The notes below the pieces were generated by a model. That model searched no databases. It saw nothing but the letters and a program-made list of their open reading frames with translations, and was not told the origin of the DNA. 64,000 bases of DNA from Sporomusa termitida (GTDB lineage: Bacteria; Bacillota; Negativicutes; Sporomusales; Sporomusaceae), in the NCBI RefSeq assembly GCF_007641255.1, contig NZ_CP036259.1, forward strand, positions 4,900,501 to 4,964,500. Direction: 5' to 3'. A program made the position numbers and the translations under genes. Of this stretch, positions 15,301-22,388 are shown one piece after another; position 1 is the first letter of the stretch, and every line of letters begins with the position of its first letter.

Positions 15301-18012
15301 TTAGTTGCCGGTTTTCCGTAAAACCCATTTAGTAAGCTCGGTAGTAAAAAATGGAATAGGCGTCAGCAGGAGAAAGAGCAGCCAATGGTGGAAACTAGGC
15401 TCAATTGTCTTAAAGACAATATGCAGCGGGCCATAAACGGAGACTAAGAGCAATGCTAAAGAAAGCGCTACGCCGGCATTTAAATATTTGTTGCTGAAAA
15501 ATCCTAATTGAAATACTGAATAGTATTCGGAGCGGGCGGCATAAGCACACATTACCTGGGTTGTTATCAGGGTGATGAAAGCAAAGGTCCGGGCGATACC
15601 CAAGTCGCCATGATAGGCATGCAGGCCATAATAGAAGGCACCTAATACGGTAACCGCCATGGACAGGCTTTGCATAGCAATCATAATCTGAAAGTTTCTG
15701 GTTAGCAGCGGTTCGGCCGGATCGCGTGGCTTTATATTCATGACATTGGGTTCACTTTTTTCTACGCCCAGGGCCAGCGCGGGAAACGCATCTGTAACCA
15801 GATTGACCCATAAGAGCTGAATGGGCAGCAGGGGAATGGGCCAGCCGAGGGCGATCGCAAAGAAGATAACCAGTATCTCCGCCGCATTGCAGGACAAGAG
15901 GAAGTAGACGAATTTACGGATGTTGGCATAGATAACCCGTCCTTCCTCCACGGCGGCGACAATGGTGGCAAAATTATCGTCAGCCACTACCATATCGGCA
16001 GTTTCTTTAGTGACGTCAGTTCCGGTTATACCCATGGCAACACCAATATCCGCTTTTTTTAAAGCCGGAGCGTCGTTAACACCGTCACCGGTCATGGCGA
16101 CAATCTGATGATTGCTGCGCAAAGCTTCAATGATAGACATTTTATGCTCAGGTGACACCCGGGCAAATACACTGGCTGACTGAACGAGATTCTGCAAATC
16201 GTTTTTGCTTAAGGTATCCAGCTGTGTGCCGACAATCGCCTGGTCATCGCCGGTGGCAAGCCCGAGGTCTTTGGCAATGGCCAGGGCGGTGTCCGGGTGA
16301 TCACCGGTAATCATAATTGGGCGGATACCCGCATTGCGGCATGTGTTGACAGCCTCGCGGACCTCAGCGCGGGGCGGGTCAATCATCCCCAATAGTCCAA
16401 TGAATACCAGCTCATTTTCCACGGTGGGCGGGGCGGCTACCGCCGGCAGCTCCGCCCACCGGCGGTAGGCTACGGCCAAAACCCGCAGTGCCTGCGAGGC
16501 CATTTCCCGGTTGGCGGCGTCAACCGCCAGTCTTACCGCCGGTGTTAATAGCTGAATTGCGCCATTAACAACAATATGCGTGCAGCGGCTGATTAATACA
16601 TCGGGAGCCCCTTTGGTAAAGGCCAGCAGTTCCCCGTCAACCTGGTGAAACGTGGTCATCATTTTTCTGACAGAATCAAAAGGCAGCTCCTGCAGGCGCG
16701 GGTAGCCGGCCGTCAGTGTTTGCTGATGGTAACCGCCTTTTTCCGCTGCGACCACCAGCGCGCCTTCCGTTGGATCCCCCACGATGTGCCAGGCCTGATC
16801 AGCCGTTTGCTTAAGCTGCGCGTCATTGCAAAGTGCGGCTCCCTGCAGCAGCCGGGTTAGATCCTGCTCGGCGGAAATCGCCACCGGTGTGTCCTGCTGC
16901 TGAAAGTCGCCGGCCGGTGTATAGCCTTCGCCACTAACAGCATACATTTTATCTAAGGTATAGCATTTGACTACAGTCATTTGATTTTGGGTTAGTGTGC
17001 CTGTTTTGTCTGAGCAAATAACGGAAATACTCCCCAGTGTTTCCACTGCATGCAGTTTTTTCATAATCGCCCGTTTCTTCGCCATGCGCTGCATACCCAG
17101 GGCCAGCACGATCGTAACTACCGTAGGCAGCCCCTCCGGGATGGCAGCAACAGCCAGACTGATCGCTGTCATCAGCATCAATTGCACCTCGGCGAATTCC
17201 AGGATGCCGTCGCTATAGCTGTTATAAATACCCATACCAAAAACGGCTGCGCAAACAACCAGACAGAGGTACCCGAGCAGGTGGCCGAATTCAGCCAGTT
17301 TTTTCTGCAGGGGCGAGTTTTCTGTTTCGACAGTTTGCAGCATTTCGGCAATTTTACCGATTTCCGTATTCATGCCGGTATTTACGATGATCCCTTTGCC
17401 CCGGCCGTAGGTGACAACCGTACTCATAAAGCCCATATTATGGCGGTCAGCCAAAGCGGCGTCAGTGGCTGCGGTCTCCGTATTTTTGTCGACTGGCACC
17501 GATTCACCGGTAAGAGAAGCCTCTTCCACTTTGAGATTGAATGATTCTATAATACGCAAATCTCCCGGCAGGTAGTCCCCGGCCTCCAGGAGAACAATAT
17601 CGCCTGGAACCAGTTCTCTGGAGGGGAGGACGGTAGTCTCGCCGTCGCGCAGAACTTTGGTAGTGGGGGCAGACATTTCTTTCAGGGCTGCCAAGGCTTT
17701 TTCGGCTTTGGCTTCCTGAAATACGCCCAGACATGCGTTTAACAGCACAATGGCAATAATAACGACAGAATCGGCTATCTCACCCACTAACACAGAAATC
17801 AGACTGGCGGCAATAAGAATCAGCACCAGGAAGTCTTTAAACTGATTGATGAATTTTTGCCAAAGCGGCTCCAACGCTTTTTCCTTCAGTTCGTTATAGC
17901 CATGGGTTGCCAGCCGCTCGGCTGCCGAAGCTGTGGATAAGCCAGTGACGGCATCGGATTGCAGTAAGGAAGTGGTCTCCTGAGAAGTTAATTCATGCCA
18001 GTGTTTTTTCAT
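15301..18012 (-). CDS. P-type cation ATPase, Ca2+/Mn2+ (PMR1/YoaB-like) type
   Basis: A 903-residue P2-type ATPase of usual length with about ten membrane helices. Seen in order: N-terminal cation ATPase domain, actuator loop EASLTGESVPVDK (near 165), M4 ion-site helix AVAAIPEGLP (near 290), phosphorylation site SDKTGTLTQNQM (near 335), nucleotide-binding domain, hinge MTGDGVNDAPALKKADIGVAMG (written in two blocks: MTGDGVNDAP, ALKKADIGVAMG; near 620), and M6 WVNLVTDAFPALALG (near 695). It pumps divalent cations out of the cytoplasm. A Mn2+-sensing yybP-ykoY riboswitch in the shared leader argues for Mn2+ export as a main role. It follows the small membrane protein gene by about 40 bases. Confidence 0.9.
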   Translation of the reverse strand: MKKHWHELTSQETTSLLQSDAVTGLSTASAAERLATHGYNELKEKALEPLWQKFINQFKDFLVLILIAASLISVLVGEIADSVVIIAIVLLNACLGVFQEAKAEKALAALKEMSAPTTKVLRDGETTVLPSRELVPGDIVLLEAGDYLPGDLRIIESFNLKVEEASLTGESVPVDKNTETAATDAALADRHNMGFMSTVVTYGRGKGIIVNTGMNTEIGKIAEMLQTVETENSPLQKKLAEFGHLLGYLCLVVCAAVFGMGIYNSYSDGILEFAEVQLMLMTAISLAVAAIPEGLPTVVTIVLALGMQRMAKKRAIMKKLHAVETLGSISVICSDKTGTLTQNQMTVVKCYTLDKMYAVSGEGYTPAGDFQQQDTPVAISAEQDLTRLLQGAALCNDAQLKQTADQAWHIVGDPTEGALVVAAEKGGYHQQTLTAGYPRLQELPFDSVRKMMTTFHQVDGELLAFTKGAPDVLISRCTHIVVNGAIQLLTPAVRLAVDAANREMASQALRVLAVAYRRWAELPAVAAPPTVENELVFIGLLGMIDPPRAEVREAVNTCRNAGIRPIMITGDHPDTALAIAKDLGLATGDDQAIVGTQLDTLSKNDLQNLVQSASVFARVSPEHKMSIIEALRSNHQIVAMTGDGVNDAPALKKADIGVAMGITGTDVTKETADMVVADDNFATIVAAVEEGRVIYANIRKFVYFLLSCNAAEILVIFFAIALGWPIPLLPIQLLWVNLVTDAFPALALGVEKSEPNVMNIKPRDPAEPLLTRNFQIMIAMQSLSMAVTVLGAFYYGLHAYHGDLGIARTFAFITLITTQVMCAYAARSEYYSVFQLGFFSNKYLNAGVALSLALLLVSVYGPLHIVFKTIEPSFHHWLLFLLLTPIPFFTTELTKWVLRKTGN

Positions 18013-18051
18013 AAAACTCCTCCTCTAATTATTCTTTTACCGAGAGTTTTT

Positions 18052-18387
18052 TCAAAAAGGAACACTTTTTTCTTCGTCCAGGATCTTAAAGGCCCGGAAA
18101 GAATAGCCTAGAAAAACGAATGTGGAGATATCAGGGATAAGGCACAGCCCGGCGGCAATGCCTCCCCAAACGGCTTCCAGCCATTTGCCGGTCTTCTTTT
18201 TTAAAAAGACACCCAGGGAAAATATGGCATAGGACCAGAGAAGCCGTCCCCAGCGTACGATCTCCTCAGTTTCTTCGAGGTTCCGGTAGTCTGGTACAAT
18301 AGTGGCGATAATTTGCGCTAATGCAGCAATAACGATATGTAATAGACCCACATAACCCGTTATTCGCGCCCATTTCCAGTTCATCAT
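18052..18387 (-). CDS. Small multi-pass membrane protein of unknown function, riboswitch-linked
   Basis: A 111-residue protein with about three hydrophobic helices (residues 10-32, 48-62, 70-98) and a charged tail. I do not recognise the family. It lies between the yybP-ykoY leader and the cation ATPase and shares their orientation, so it is probably a manganese-responsive accessory of the pump; this is inferred from position only. Its ATG (18387) overlaps the stop of a possible 21-codon upstream ORF by four bases, suggesting translational coupling. A second ATG follows immediately. Confidence 0.6.
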   Translation of the reverse strand: MMNWKWARITGYVGLLHIVIAALAQIIATIVPDYRNLEETEEIVRWGRLLWSYAIFSLGVFLKKKTGKWLEAVWGGIAAGLCLIPDISTFVFLGYSFRAFKILDEEKSVPF

Positions 18388-18449
18388 CCCACCGCTTGTG
18401 TATAATGACCGGTGTTGCCTTTACTCTGTACCCTTCCCGAAAAATTCAT
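18384..18449 (-). CDS. Possible 21-residue leader ORF
   Basis: ATG 18449 follows AAGGAAGGT at good spacing and reads 21 codons to a TGA that overlaps the ATG of the next gene (ATGA). The peptide (MNFSGRVQSKGNTGHYTQAV plus Gly) matches nothing I know. It may exist only to deliver ribosomes to the downstream gene. Confidence 0.35.
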   Translation of the reverse strand: MNFSGRVQSKGNTGHYTQAVG

Positions 18450-18491
18450 CAGGTTTACCTTCCTTTCATCGTTTTTTTATTAGAAAAACTT

Positions 18492-18527
18492 GGCTTATTC
18501 CAAGTCCTTTAGGACGCCGGCAAAGCC
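18492..18527 (-). other. Unassigned hairpin motif, copy 1 (minus-strand leader)
   Basis: On the minus strand GGCTT ... CCGGCGTCC-TAAA-GGACTTGG ... AAGCC forms a nested hairpin: an outer GGCTT/AAGCC helix, CC/GG, an asymmetric GGC/TT internal loop, and GTCC/GGAC closed by a UAAA loop. It lies after the yybP-ykoY terminator and before the leader ORF. A near-identical core occurs at 19036-19071 on the plus strand. Confidence 0.5.
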
Positions 18528-18600
18528 GCCTGTACCCTGCAGGGGTATAGATTTTTTATCCCTTGTATTATGACTTTTATATTTTTAAAATGCATGGGGT

Positions 18601-18634
18601 AATAAAAAGGCCTTGCCTCAAAAGGCAAGGTCTT
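18601..18634 (-). terminator. Terminator of the yybP-ykoY leader
   Basis: On the minus strand GACCTTGCCT pairs with AGGCAAGGCC, followed by TTTTTATT. Its 5' arm is also the 3' strand of the riboswitch P1 helix, the usual mutually exclusive arrangement for this class. Confidence 0.85.
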
Positions 18635-18713
18635 ACCAACAACCTGACAGTTGCCAACAAAGCCGGGAATCGTACCGCACTGACGACGTTGTTGTAAAGG
18701 TTACTCCCCTTGG
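18624..18713 (-). ncRNA. yybP-ykoY (Mn2+) riboswitch
   Basis: On the minus strand the class landmarks appear in order: CCAAGGGGAGTAACC, CAACGTCGTCAGTGCGG, CCCGGCTTTGTTGGC, and GTTGTTGGTAAGACCTTG. The AAGGGGAGUA block, the GUCGUCA loop and the ...AAGACCUU closing strand are diagnostic for this family; known members bind Mn2+ and control Mn2+ exporters. The next large gene is a P-type cation ATPase, which agrees. High Mn2+ should favour the antiterminated form. Confidence 0.92.
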
Positions 18714-18743
18714 ATATAATTAAATTAATTTAATTATATCCAA
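18710..18743. promoter_or_regulatory. 34-bp perfect palindrome over the promoter
   Basis: The half site TTGGATATAATTAAATT (18710-18726) is followed directly by its exact reverse complement (18727-18743). It contains the minus-strand -10 TATAAT and a mirrored plus-strand TATAAT. It could be a high-affinity operator for a homodimeric metalloregulator, a divergent promoter pair, or a cruciform. Confidence 0.6.
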
Positions 18744-18761
18744 CCAAATAAAGGAAGTCAA
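18733..18761 (-). promoter_or_regulatory. Promoter of the riboswitch/ATPase transcript
   Basis: Minus-strand TTGACT (18761-18756) and TATAAT (18738-18733) with a 17-base spacer; transcription would start about 10 bases before the aptamer. Confidence 0.8.
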
Positions 18762-18845
18762 TGGAAGCTGGTACTTTTTGTAAAGGAATAATTGTACCGG
18801 TTTTCGGTGTGGTGTATGGGCCGGTTATAAAACCGGGGGCAATCA

Positions 18846-18874
18846 TTGACAGTTGCCTGTTGTTATAGTATATT
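18846..18874 (+). promoter_or_regulatory. Promoter of the cystine-type ABC transporter operon
   Basis: TTGACA 18846-18851 and TATATT 18869-18874 with a 17-base spacer. The transcript would carry a leader of about 300 bases before the first gene. Confidence 0.8.
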
Positions 18875-18929
18875 AAGTTAAAAATAGAGTTTATCATAAT
18901 TTAATGAATTTTTGGCTAATTGGAAAACC

Positions 18930-18986
18930 AAAGGCTAAGAGAACTCCCCCTGTGTTGGCGGCATTCTCATAACCTTTGTTTTTTTT
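18930..18986 (+). terminator. Leader terminator upstream of the ABC transporter
   Basis: AAAGG/CCTTT (18930-18934, 18973-18977) and an inner GAGAA/TTCTC helix separated by a symmetric internal loop, followed by eight T (18979-18986). Its place inside the leader, 200 bases before the first start codon, implies attenuation control. An overlapping alternative hairpin TTGG-AAAA-CCAA (18919-18930) may be the antiterminator switch. Confidence 0.6.
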
Positions 18987-19035
18987 GCATGATAGAAAGG
19001 ATAGCGGATTTCTGATCGTAAGTAAGAAAAACTAA

Positions 19036-19071
19036 GGCTTCTGCCGGCGTCCTAAGGACTTGGCACAAGCC
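19036..19071 (+). other. Unassigned hairpin motif, copy 2 (plus-strand leader)
   Basis: GGCTT-C-TGCCGGCGTCC-TAA-GGACTTGGCA-C-AAGCC folds as copy 1 at 18492-18527, with the same CCGGCGTCC/GGACTTGG core and asymmetric GGC/TT internal loop. It is nested in a longer helix (AAAGGAT near 18996 with ATCCTTT near 19092) in the leader of the ABC transporter operon, about 120 bases before the first gene. I cannot assign it to a known class with confidence. Confidence 0.5.
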
Positions 19072-19188
19072 CAGTCTTTCCTTATGCTATAAATCCTTTA
19101 ATTTGTAAGTTAATAACAGAACAGGGAGGGATAAGCAAGCGGTGCCGGGCAGAGTGGGGTATTATTTATTAAAATAGGAGGTTCTATA

Positions 19189-19992
19189 ATGAAAAAGGTT
19201 AGTTTATTCCTGGTTATTACCTTGATTCTTGCGGTATTTATGGTGGGGTGCGGATCACAGCCTGCAAAGGTGGAAGAGCCTCAAAAGCAGACCTTGCTGG
19301 ATGTTATAAAAAAGCGCGGAACAATAAAGGTTGGAACGGAAGGGACCTACCCGCCGTTCACATTTAAAAATGAAAAAGGCGAATTGGAGGGCTTTGATGT
19401 TGAGATCATCAACGAAGTGGCAAAGCGGCTGGGTGTTAAGGCCGAATTTGTACCCACCGAATGGAAAGCAATGTTTGCCGGTCTTGATTCCGAGCGGTTT
19501 GATGTTATTGCAAATCAGGTAGGTATTAATGAAAAAAGGCTGGAAAAATACGACTTCTCAGTTCCCTATACTGTTTCCGGTGCTCAGGTTATCGTAAATA
19601 AGGATACTACCGATATAAACAGCATAGAAGACATTAAAGGGCGTAAAGTTGGCGTAACGCAGGGCAGCAACTGGGAAGAACTTGCCAAGAAGTCCGGGGC
19701 GAATGTCCAGTTTTATAAAGGGGCAAACGAAATTTTTGCCGACCTGGGAGCCAAACGTATTGAGGCAGCCTTGAATGACCGTCTGTTTGTCTCCGAGTAT
19801 CTTCTGAAAAATCCTAATCAGAATCTTAAAGTTACAGGCAAAACCTTCAATGTAGAACAGTCAGGGCTTGCATTCCGTAAAGGATCTCCCGAGCTTATTG
19901 AAGCGGTAAATAATGCGCTTAAGGAAATACAAGCAGATGGCACCTATCTAAAGATATCGAACAAGTGGTTTGGGGAAGATGTTAGTAAGTAG
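19189..19992 (+). CDS. tcyA: Cystine/amino-acid ABC transporter, substrate-binding lipoprotein
   Basis: A 267-residue family 3 solute-binding protein. The N-terminus is a lipoprotein signal (FMVGCGSQ, Cys near 21). RGTIKVGTEGTYPPFTFKN (about 42-60) and GFDVEIINEVAKRLGVK (about 65-81) are the family's ligand-pocket segments, and RFDVIANQVGINEKRLEKYD (about 104-123) carries the residues typical of the cystine-binding branch (TcyA/TcyJ/FliY). It captures cystine or a similar amino acid outside the membrane. It is first in a three-gene operon with permease and ATPase. The start ATG 19189 follows AGGAGG. Confidence 0.87.
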   Translation: MKKVSLFLVITLILAVFMVGCGSQPAKVEEPQKQTLLDVIKKRGTIKVGTEGTYPPFTFKNEKGELEGFDVEIINEVAKRLGVKAEFVPTEWKAMFAGLDSERFDVIANQVGINEKRLEKYDFSVPYTVSGAQVIVNKDTTDINSIEDIKGRKVGVTQGSNWEELAKKSGANVQFYKGANEIFADLGAKRIEAALNDRLFVSEYLLKNPNQNLKVTGKTFNVEQSGLAFRKGSPELIEAVNNALKEIQADGTYLKISNKWFGEDVSK

Positions 19993-20650
19993 AGAATGGG
20001 GAATTGTCATTGACTCCCTGCCTGTTTTAGGGCAGGGAGCCTTGGTTACTCTTTATTTAAGCCTGGCAGCAATGGCAGGCGCAGTCTTGCTCGGGCTGTT
20101 AGTCGCATTAATGAGAATATCTAAGGTTAAGGTATTCATACAAGCCGCCAGAGTTTATATATCATTTTTCCGCGGAACGCCGCTGCTTGTGCAGCTGCTA
20201 ATATTATATTTCGGGTTAACCTCTTTTCATATTGTGCTTAATCCCTTTACTGCAGCACTTATTGGCCTGATTTTGCATTTCGGGGCTTATATCTCGGAAA
20301 TTTTCCGGGCGACTATCCTGTCCATCAGCCGGGGGCAGTGGGAGGCCGCGCTGTCTCTGGGGATGACTAACTCGCAAGTACTGAGAAGAATCGTTTTGCC
20401 CCAGGCTACCCGCATTTCCATTCCGCCATTATGGAATTGCCTTATTGATATTTTAAAATCATCATCTTTAGCCTCGGTCGTTACTGTACCGGAATTAACT
20501 CGCCAGGTAGAAGAGCAAAGCGCGGCCCAGTTTGTTTTTATGCCCTATTTTATTACCTTGGCGATGTTTTACTGGGTAATGGTTGCGGCTATGGGCTGGG
20601 TTCAGGAATGGCTGGAGAGAAAGCTTGAAATACCGGGAGGCTCCGGATGA
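19979..20650 (+). CDS. tcyB: Amino-acid (cystine-type) ABC transporter permease
   Basis: A 223-residue His/Glu/Gln/Arg/opine-type permease with about five membrane helices. The ATPase-contact EAA loop is QWEAALSLGMTNSQVLRRIV (about residues 120-139), followed by LPQA. FRGTPLLVQLLILYFG near 60 is typical of the family. The start is uncertain: ATG 19979 overlaps the end of the binding-protein gene by 14 bases and sits very close to GGGGA; TTG 19970 is the alternative. Overlap suggests translational coupling. It forms the membrane channel for the transporter encoded by its neighbours. Confidence 0.87.
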   Translation: MLVSREWGIVIDSLPVLGQGALVTLYLSLAAMAGAVLLGLLVALMRISKVKVFIQAARVYISFFRGTPLLVQLLILYFGLTSFHIVLNPFTAALIGLILHFGAYISEIFRATILSISRGQWEAALSLGMTNSQVLRRIVLPQATRISIPPLWNCLIDILKSSSLASVVTVPELTRQVEEQSAAQFVFMPYFITLAMFYWVMVAAMGWVQEWLERKLEIPGGSG

Positions 20651-21387
20651 TTGAGGTCGTGGATTTATACAAAAATTTTGGTGGCACAAGTGTTCTGAAA
20701 AGTGTGAGCCTGGCGGTGCGGGCGGGAGAAGTCTGTGTTATTATCGGGCCTAGTGGCTCAGGTAAAACCACGTTGCTGCGCTGCCTGAACTATTTAGAGG
20801 TTCCTGACGCCGGGCAAATCCGGGTAGGCGGCTTTACCAGTGCTGTAAATCACCTTGCCGGGAACAACCGGCTGATCCGGCAGTTGCGCCAGCAGACCGG
20901 TATGGTATTTCAGCAATTTAATCTTTTTCCCCATAGAACTGCGTTAGAGAATGTTATGGAAGGGTTGCTTACCGTCAAGAACACCCCCCGGCAGGAAGCC
21001 CAAAGGCAGGGGTTGCTTTGGTTGGCGAAAATGGGGCTGGAAGAAAAGGCGGCAGCGTATCCGGGACAACTTTCGGGCGGACAAAAACAGCGGGTGGCAA
21101 TAGCCCGGGCGATGGCGATGGAGCCAGCGGTGCTATTGCTGGATGAGCCCACGTCAGCCCTTGATCCGGAACTTGTCGGCGAAGTCCTGCTTGCTTTAAA
21201 AAAGCTGGCGCAAGAAGGAATTACCATGGTTGTGGTTACCCATGAAATGGGCTTTGCCCGGGAGGTCGCGCATAAGGTGGTGTTTATGGATGAAGGCATA
21301 ATTGTGGCGGAGGGCCCGCCACAGCAGGTATTCGCGTCCGCCAACCCTAGAATAAAAGCATTTACAGCTCAACTGCTGCGGAAATAA
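20647..21387 (+). CDS. tcyC: Amino-acid (cystine-type) ABC transporter ATP-binding protein
   Basis: A 246-residue ABC ATPase with all motifs intact: Walker A GPSGSGKTT (about 33-41), Q-loop VFQQFNLFPH (about 87), signature LSGGQKQRVAIARA (about 141), Walker B VLLLDEPTSALDPE (about 161), and switch His VTHEMGF (about 199). It energises import through the permease. It overlaps the permease stop by four bases (ATGA). Assignment to cystine follows the binding protein. Confidence 0.88.
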   Translation: MIEVVDLYKNFGGTSVLKSVSLAVRAGEVCVIIGPSGSGKTTLLRCLNYLEVPDAGQIRVGGFTSAVNHLAGNNRLIRQLRQQTGMVFQQFNLFPHRTALENVMEGLLTVKNTPRQEAQRQGLLWLAKMGLEEKAAAYPGQLSGGQKQRVAIARAMAMEPAVLLLDEPTSALDPELVGEVLLALKKLAQEGITMVVVTHEMGFAREVAHKVVFMDEGIIVAEGPPQQVFASANPRIKAFTAQLLRK

Positions 21388-21502
21388 ATTTAAAGCGGTA
21401 TAAATCATAGATTAAGAAATTACAATCCGGCTTCTTAGCCTGAAATAAAAAGCAGTTAAGAAAGTTTGATTTTGGGAAGTGCTGTCAATGCTGCGGGCGG
21501 GA

Positions 21503-21685
21503 TTACCGGCGGGTGACAGCCGGGTTTGGCGGGGCCTTTAGATTAGCGCCGCAGTAGGGGCAATTAACCCATTCTGCCTGTACTTCCTTCCGGCAATTAC
21601 TACAGGCCGGTTTCGCCGGCACTCCACATACCGGACAGAAATTGTAATGGGGATGTAATTTGGTTTGGCAACGCTGGCATTTCAT
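21503..21685 (-). CDS. Small double zinc-ribbon protein
   Basis: A 60-residue protein with eight cysteines in four CxxC knuckles: CQRC, CPVC, CSNC and CPYC, spaced to form two zinc ribbons, and a short basic tail. No catalytic domain is present. Such proteins often act as nucleic-acid or protein adaptors, but the function is unknown. It starts at ATG 21685 after GGGAGGC and lies about 50 bases downstream of hairpins that belong to a yybP-ykoY-like leader, so its expression may respond to a metal ion. Confidence 0.7.
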   Translation of the reverse strand: MKCQRCQTKLHPHYNFCPVCGVPAKPACSNCRKEVQAEWVNCPYCGANLKAPPNPAVTRR

Positions 21686-21732
21686 AAAAACAGCCTCCCT
21701 TATTTATTAAAATGTATTTTTGTTAAATAATG

Positions 21733-21773
21733 AATGACCTAAGGTGCAAAGCTGCTTGTTACCTTAGGTCATT
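21733..21773 (-). other. Second leader hairpin
   Basis: AATGACCTAAGGT (21733-21745) pairs with its complement at 21761-21773, with further pairing inside. It lies between the 20-bp hairpin and the zinc-ribbon start codon. There is no clear U-run. Confidence 0.5.
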
Positions 21774-21784
21774 AAACGTTAGGG

Positions 21785-21836
21785 AATAAGCCAGACCTTT
21801 AGTACGGTAAGCACCATACTAAAGGTCTGGCTTATT
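21785..21836 (-). other. 20-bp leader hairpin overlapping the riboswitch 3' strand
   Basis: AATAAGCCAGACCTTTAGTA (21785-21804) pairs perfectly with 21817-21836. On the minus strand its first arm contains the CAGACCTTT strand that would close the yybP-ykoY-like aptamer, so the two structures exclude each other. No U-run follows, so regulation may act on translation or processing. Confidence 0.6.
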
Positions 21837-21911
21837 GGCTACCCAACGCTAGTACCAGGCTGTACTACAGCCATGCTGTTGATACTATCTGTAAAGCTAC
21901 TCCCCTTTAGA
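21819..21911 (-). ncRNA. yybP-ykoY-like riboswitch, divergent
   Basis: On the minus strand the element starts AAAGGGGAGTAGC just after a consensus promoter and ends AGCCAATAAGCCAGACCTTT, matching the two invariant ends of the family. The middle (TATCAACAGCATGGCTGTAG then CCTGGTACTAGCG) lacks the usual GUCGUCA loop, so this is either a divergent member or a changed-specificity relative. Confidence 0.6.
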
Positions 21912-21928
21912 GAATATTAAATTATCTT

Positions 21929-21957
21929 ATTATAACCTGGTTTGCAAAATATGTCAA
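21929..21957 (-). promoter_or_regulatory. Consensus promoter of the zinc-ribbon transcript
   Basis: Minus-strand TTGACA (21957-21952) and TATAAT (21934-21929) with an exact 17-base spacer, placing the start about 10 bases before the riboswitch-like leader. The stretch 21958-22170 holds only short overlapping frames and nothing I can support as a gene. Confidence 0.85.
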
Positions 21958-22171
21958 AATGTGCGTCACTTAAAAGCAGGGGTAATTTTGCCGTCTTTTT
22001 CCGCCCTGCTTCGTTGCCGTCACCGTACAGATGTCTGCTGTGCGCGGCCCGCGCAAGTAATAAGCGGGCACATAGCCTCCAGCCCATTAAAGCAGAGCTT
22101 AATGGCTCAGTTAGCGTCCTCCGCCGTGCCGGCCAAAAATTTCGCAACCTAACCTGAGATACGAGGTACTC

Positions 22172-22204
22172 AAAAAAACTGATCCTTTGTCAATAAAGGA
22201 TCAG
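22172..22204 (-). terminator. Terminator of the rubredoxin-like gene
   Basis: On the minus strand CTGATCCTTT pairs with AAAGGATCAG around a 6-base loop, followed by seven T. It is a textbook intrinsic terminator 17 bases after the stop codon. Confidence 0.9.
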
Positions 22205-22220
22205 ACTGAGGAATCGATAT

Positions 22221-22373
22221 TTATTTACCAACACAGCCAAACTGCCCGGGCTGTTGAGCTACTGCAATAATCGTAGCGTTACCGCCACATTTTTCGCAGG
22301 TCTCCGGCTTCTTCCCTTCCGCTGCCTCAAGAATCCAACCACATTCCACGCATTTGTAAAAGATATCTGCCAT
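22221..22373 (-). CDS. Rubredoxin/desulforedoxin-like small metal protein
   Basis: A 50-residue protein starting at ATG 22373 seven bases after GGAGG. Two CxxC knuckles, YKCVECGW (residues 6-13) and CEKCGG (26-31), would bind one iron or zinc ion as in desulforedoxin/rubredoxin-like domains, and a further cysteine lies near the C-terminus (FGCVGK). It may be an electron carrier in oxidative-stress defence or a structural zinc ribbon; the ligand is not decided by sequence. A Fur/PerR-like box lies directly upstream, which favours a redox role. It is a single-gene unit with its own terminator. Confidence 0.75.
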   Translation of the reverse strand: MADIFYKCVECGWILEAAEGKKPETCEKCGGNATIIAVAQQPGQFGCVGK

Positions 22374-22388
22374 TGGCAAACCTCCTTT

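Noticed and set aside
18904-18972. 22-codon leader peptide (MNFWLIGKPK...) before the ABC transporter
   Set aside because: No Shine-Dalgarno site precedes the ATG and the frame runs through the terminator hairpin; no run of a regulatory codon is present.
21917-22157. Several overlapping frames of 60-76 codons on both strands
   Set aside because: None has a ribosome site or recognisable motif, and their mutual overlap suggests chance open frames.
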